A stretch of 64,000 bases of DNA, taken from positions 1-64,000 of the forward strand of contig CAJTOK010000012.1 in assembly GCA_910577825.1 (NCBI GenBank), given 5' to 3'. Of the stretch, positions 61,503 to 64,000 are shown piece by piece. Positions within the stretch are counted from its first letter, which is position 1. Each line of letters starts with the position of its first letter. The notes below the pieces were generated by a model. The model did no database searches and was not told where the DNA came from. It worked only from the letters and a program-made list of their open reading frames with translations. Source of the DNA: an uncultured Lachnospiraceae bacterium. Lineage in GTDB: Bacteria > Bacillota > Clostridia > Lachnospirales > Lachnospiraceae. Position numbers and translations under genes: made by a program.

Positions 61503-62276
61503 TTATATTTTCTGCAATATATCTAATGTATGGGCACTTGCCCCTATAAGCTCTGTTCTTTCACATGTACTTAAATGGTAATCCATAAAAATCTGGAAAG
61601 TTTCTTCATCCATGCCCCCAAGAACCTGCCTCATATAATCTGCCGGCCCGTCTGCCGCTATTATCTTTATACGTTCCAGCCCTGCCGCCTTATTAATTTT
61701 ATCTATATCCTCAAGCCGGACATAATCATATAAATCTTTTTCACTGCATACACAATGGAAAGATTTATCAACCTTGCCCTCTGCAATACACTGCTTTGCA
61801 AAATTTTTCTTAAAAGCATATGTAATTATACTATATTCATTCATGCAATATGCAGCAAGTATATATCCATTCTGCTTAGTAACACGTTTTGCTTCTTCCA
61901 GTACTTTTACTTTTTCCTCAAATTTAAAAAGATGGTACATAGGCCCGAATACAAGCGCCATATCAAAACTGCTGCTACCAAACCTTGATAAATCCATTGC
62001 ATTTCCATGATAAGCCTTTACATTGCTCTTCTTGGATTTTAATATTCCCAGATTATATTTAACAAGCTCAACAGCAGTAACATCATGCCCCTCATTTGCA
62101 AGTTCAACAGAATACCTGCCTGTCCCTGCACCAATATCAATTATTTTTTTATTCTTACCCTCCCCTAAAAATTCATGTATATATTTCATTGAAGTAATAT
62201 ACTCTGCCTGTCCATGCCGCCTTAACAGCCTTTTATCCTCGCAAAATTTATTATAGTGCTTTTCTAATTCCGTCAT
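61503..62276 (-). CDS. Class I SAM-dependent methyltransferase
   Basis: About 257 residues with SAM motif I IIDIGAGTGRYSVELA near 48-63, a VTAVELVKYN acid loop and a DMALVFGPMYHLF post-motif. GGAGG followed by 4 bases precedes ATG 62276. Substrate unknown. It stands alone on the minus strand. Confidence 0.88.
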   Translation of the reverse strand: MTELEKHYNKFCEDKRLLRRHGQAEYITSMKYIHEFLGEGKNKKIIDIGAGTGRYSVELANEGHDVTAVELVKYNLGILKSKKSNVKAYHGNAMDLSRFGSSSFDMALVFGPMYHLFKFEEKVKVLEEAKRVTKQNGYILAAYCMNEYSIITYAFKKNFAKQCIAEGKVDKSFHCVCSEKDLYDYVRLEDIDKINKAAGLERIKIIAADGPADYMRQVLGGMDEETFQIFMDYHLSTCERTELIGASAHTLDILQKI

Positions 62277-62422
62277 ATTGCCTCCATTTCTGTAAATATC
62301 CAATATCCCTTAACCATTATACAGGATATATATGGCTTTGTCTAAGAATAAGTGCATTTTTCCTTTATAAATTCATATATTATTACAAAAATATGAGTCT
62401 TTTAATAAGGAGAAATAACACA

Positions 62423-63043
62423 ATGAAACATTTTTCAAAATTCCTGAGTGAAACTTACCATGCAAAAAAAGAAAACATTCCAGCACAAAAAAGGACAACA
62501 GATAAAGCCCGCCCTGATAAACCAGCTAAACCTGCTTTTGACATTCAAAAAGACACTAATATCCCGTCATTTATGAGAAGCGGGCTTGTTGTCCTGTCTG
62601 TAATACTTCTAGCAAGCATTGCCATTGCTTATGGCAGCAAAATCACTGGTATAGAATCTGTAACATCAGTCTTAAGCAACAGGATATCTAACAAAGAACT
62701 GCCAATTTACTGTGTGGATACTCCTGAAAAAAAAGTTGCATTAAGCTTTGATGCTGCGTGGGGGAATGAAGACACGCAGAAAATACTTGATATCCTGAAA
62801 AAGAATGATATACATGTAACTTTCTTTATGACTGGCGGCTGGGTAGAATCATATCCTGATGATGTAAAAGCTATTTCCAAAGCTGGCCATGAACTTGGCA
62901 ACCATAGTGAAAACCACAAGCAAATGTCAACATTATCCGCTGGGGAATGTAAGGAAGAAATTATGAAAGTGCATGAAAAAGTAAAAGAACTGACTGGAAA
63001 AGATATGTGTGTATTCAGACCGCCTTATATTAAAAGATTATAA
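62423..63043 (+). pseudogene. Truncated PdaB-like polysaccharide deacetylase
   Basis: 206 residues: cytoplasmic start, membrane anchor (about 54-70), and the first half of a NodB domain: ALSFDAAWG (D110), NHSENH (H161, H165), and FRPPY at 198-202. It then ends after only IKRL. Normal family members continue for about 60 residues with the catalytic DW and final LxH motifs, which are absent, so the enzyme is likely inactive. Nothing in the next 100 bases continues the homology in any frame. Start at ATG 62423 follows AAGGAG. Confidence 0.75.
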
Positions 63044-63084
63044 CAAAGCAGATATAACACATAAGTAAAACTTCTAAAGTACAC

Positions 63085-63116
63085 CAAAAAAGGCGCTCAT
63101 TATATATGAACGCCTT
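63085..63116 (-). terminator. Terminator of the XRE regulator
   Basis: On the minus strand a stem AAGGCG.TCAT / ATGA.CGCCTT (63090-63116) is followed by TTTTTT (63085-63090), 27 bases after the XRE stop. Confidence 0.72.
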
Positions 63117-63142
63117 CTTCATTTAAAAGTAATGTTACAATA

Positions 63143-63400
63143 TTACTTTTCTGGTGGAATCAGTGAACCATTCCTGGTATGTATAATCTTTTTAGGATTA
63201 TTCGGTTCTGATACAAGTAAATCAGACAGCTGGCAACCCAAAGCCTCACAAATCAAATCCAGATGTTCAAGACTTACCCTTTCTGCCAGCTCGTGGTACA
63301 TCTCATTAATTGTATTCGGACGTATACCAGTAGCCCTTGCCAGGTCAGCTTGTGTCCATCTAAGTTCACCAAGTTTTGCAGATAGTAAGATTCTAATCAT
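63143..63400 (-). CDS. XRE-family (Cro/C1) DNA-binding protein
   Basis: 85 residues: a helix-turn-helix (MIRILLSAKLGELRWTQADLARATGIRPNTINEMYHE) with a short helical C-terminus (LDLICEALGCQLSDLL). AAGGAG precedes the ATG. Such single-domain regulators are common in mobile elements of Firmicutes. It lies right after the truncated deacetylase, so this may be the edge of inserted DNA. Confidence 0.85.
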   Translation of the reverse strand: MIRILLSAKLGELRWTQADLARATGIRPNTINEMYHELAERVSLEHLDLICEALGCQLSDLLVSEPNNPKKIIHTRNGSLIPPEK

Positions 63401-63451
63401 ACTTATCGCTCCTTCCCTTATATTTTACAACATAAAGTTAGAGCATTTTAT

Positions 63452-63494
63452 AAAAAGATAGATTATATCGTAATATGTTATAATCTATCTTTTT
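63452..63494. terminator. Bidirectional terminator hairpin
   Basis: AAAAAGATAGATTATA (63452-63467) and TATAATCTATCTTTTT (63479-63494) form a perfect 16-bp stem with a loop of 11. A-run and T-run flanks suit both strands. It insulates the XRE gene from transcription arriving from the right. Confidence 0.85.
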
Positions 63495-63628
63495 TATTTG
63501 TTTTTTCAATTATATTGAATAATAAAAATCATATTTCTTTCTGTTTTTTATAAAATTCCATTCCATATAATTCACATAGCATAAGCTTATTCTTTATTTA
63601 TGGTATCAATATTATATTTATCCAATAT

Positions 63629-63800
63629 AAAAACTCCCAATAACTTGCAATAATACAAGCTATTGGGAGAAATAACATCAATGCCCTTTAACGGGCTTGC
63701 TTCATTTTTATCCTGCATTTCTGGAATCCTCTGTTTATAAGAGTTGGTGGTATGCGTTTTCCCCAAGATTTTTGAAAGTGTCATGTTTTGCCTGTTTCTT
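63629..63800 (-). ncRNA. Unknown minus-strand RNA-like element ending in a terminator
   Basis: Minus-strand transcript would contain GCCC-GTTAAA-GGGC (63683-63696) and then CTCCCAATA...TATTGGGAG (63634-63669) followed by TTTTT, a full intrinsic terminator. A 65-codon frame (63587-63784) starts in this region, with its ATGA overlapping a stop of an 18-codon frame, but the terminator lies inside its 3' end, which argues against a real protein. I suspect a small RNA or a mobile-element end. The rest to 64000 holds nothing recognisable. Confidence 0.35.
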
Positions 63801-64000
63801 GTTTTTTCAAATTTCGCTGTATTCTATCATTCTCCATCTGTTCTCCTTTCTTCCTTCCGAGTTATTGCCCTTATTGCCTTTGAACAATTATAATTACACA
63901 TGATATATAATGTATTATCAATATATTCTTTACATCTTTTTTCATGTTTATAAATCTTTTATCTTACATTATTTTTCGTGTTCTCATTTTCAACATATTT

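Noticed and set aside
63587..63784. A 65-codon minus-strand gene
   Set aside because: An intrinsic terminator lies inside its 3' third and no family is recognised; reported instead as a possible RNA element.
1..64000. tRNA, rRNA, CRISPR arrays, IS elements
   Set aside because: No cloverleaf-type runs, no regular spaced repeats and no transposase or integrase reading frames were seen.

Overview
The window reads as chromosome of an endospore-forming, motile, anaerobic Clostridia member, most likely Lachnospiraceae. The taxon is my inference. It rests on AT-rich DNA, a full spoIIIAA-AH operon and spo0A, the linkage nusB-xseA-xseB-ispA-dxs-tlyA-nadK-argR, the linkage relA-MBL-hemZ-aspS, HydE and [FeFe]-hydrogenase-type chemistry, and cytosolic and membrane chemoreceptors with CheV. 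Coding density is high, most genes are on the minus strand, and many starts carry a strong GGAGG-like ribosome binding site. I saw no rRNA, tRNA, CRISPR array or intact transposase.

Layout: 0.1-2 kb, a Cache-domain chemoreceptor. 2-14.6 kb (minus), the sporulation channel operon spoIIIAA-AH runs into asp23-like, nusB, xseAB, ispA, dxs, tlyA, nadK and argR. 14.8-17.5 kb, a flagellin-methylase-like protein, a 50-codon membrane peptide, pyrE and a secreted protein. 17.63-17.84 kb, a 210-bp foldback palindrome abutting an orphan dnaK. 19.8-22.3 kb, spo0A plus a soluble LytS-type kinase and a response regulator. 22.6-24.4 kb (plus), hydE overlapping a pseudo-receiver regulator. 24.4-29.6 kb, an MMPL exporter / YhgE-like / TetR operon with two matching operator palindromes on its promoter. 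29.8-31.9 kb, htpG with a perfect CIRCE element. 32-33.9 kb, a sensor diguanylate cyclase that runs into a broken transporter tail. 34.1-36.8 kb, the most unusual gene, a ferredoxin/H-cluster/FeS/chemoreceptor fusion with an unrecognised partner. 36.8-38.1 kb, a CaCA exchanger under a yybP-ykoY manganese riboswitch. 38.1-40 kb, a secreted SASA esterase. 40-50 kb, the leuS-PAP2-aspS-HD-hemZ-MBL-relA operon. 50-55.4 kb, cell-envelope genes. 55.5-60.9 kb, an intracellular subtilase, CheV, metY, a DUF4097-like repeat protein and metF. 61-64 kb, a DtxR-type regulator, a methyltransferase, a truncated PdaB-like deacetylase, and an XRE regulator beside an RNA-like element.

How genes fit together: the dxs/ispA block supplies isoprenoids. 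spoIIIA and spo0A act in sporulation. CheV and the two receptors feed chemotaxis, although no CheA, CheB, CheR or flagellar structural genes are present. The H-cluster chemoreceptor would need HydE/F/G maturation, and only hydE is in the window, about 11 kb away. metY and metF both serve methionine synthesis.

The most promising undescribed system is the H-cluster chemoreceptor at 34.1 kb with its downstream partner. All four H-cluster cysteine ligands are kept, while the residue corresponding to the proton-shuttle cysteine is lost, so it looks like a redox or H2 sensor wired to chemotaxis rather than a catalytic hydrogenase. All assignments come from reading the sequence; no database search was run.
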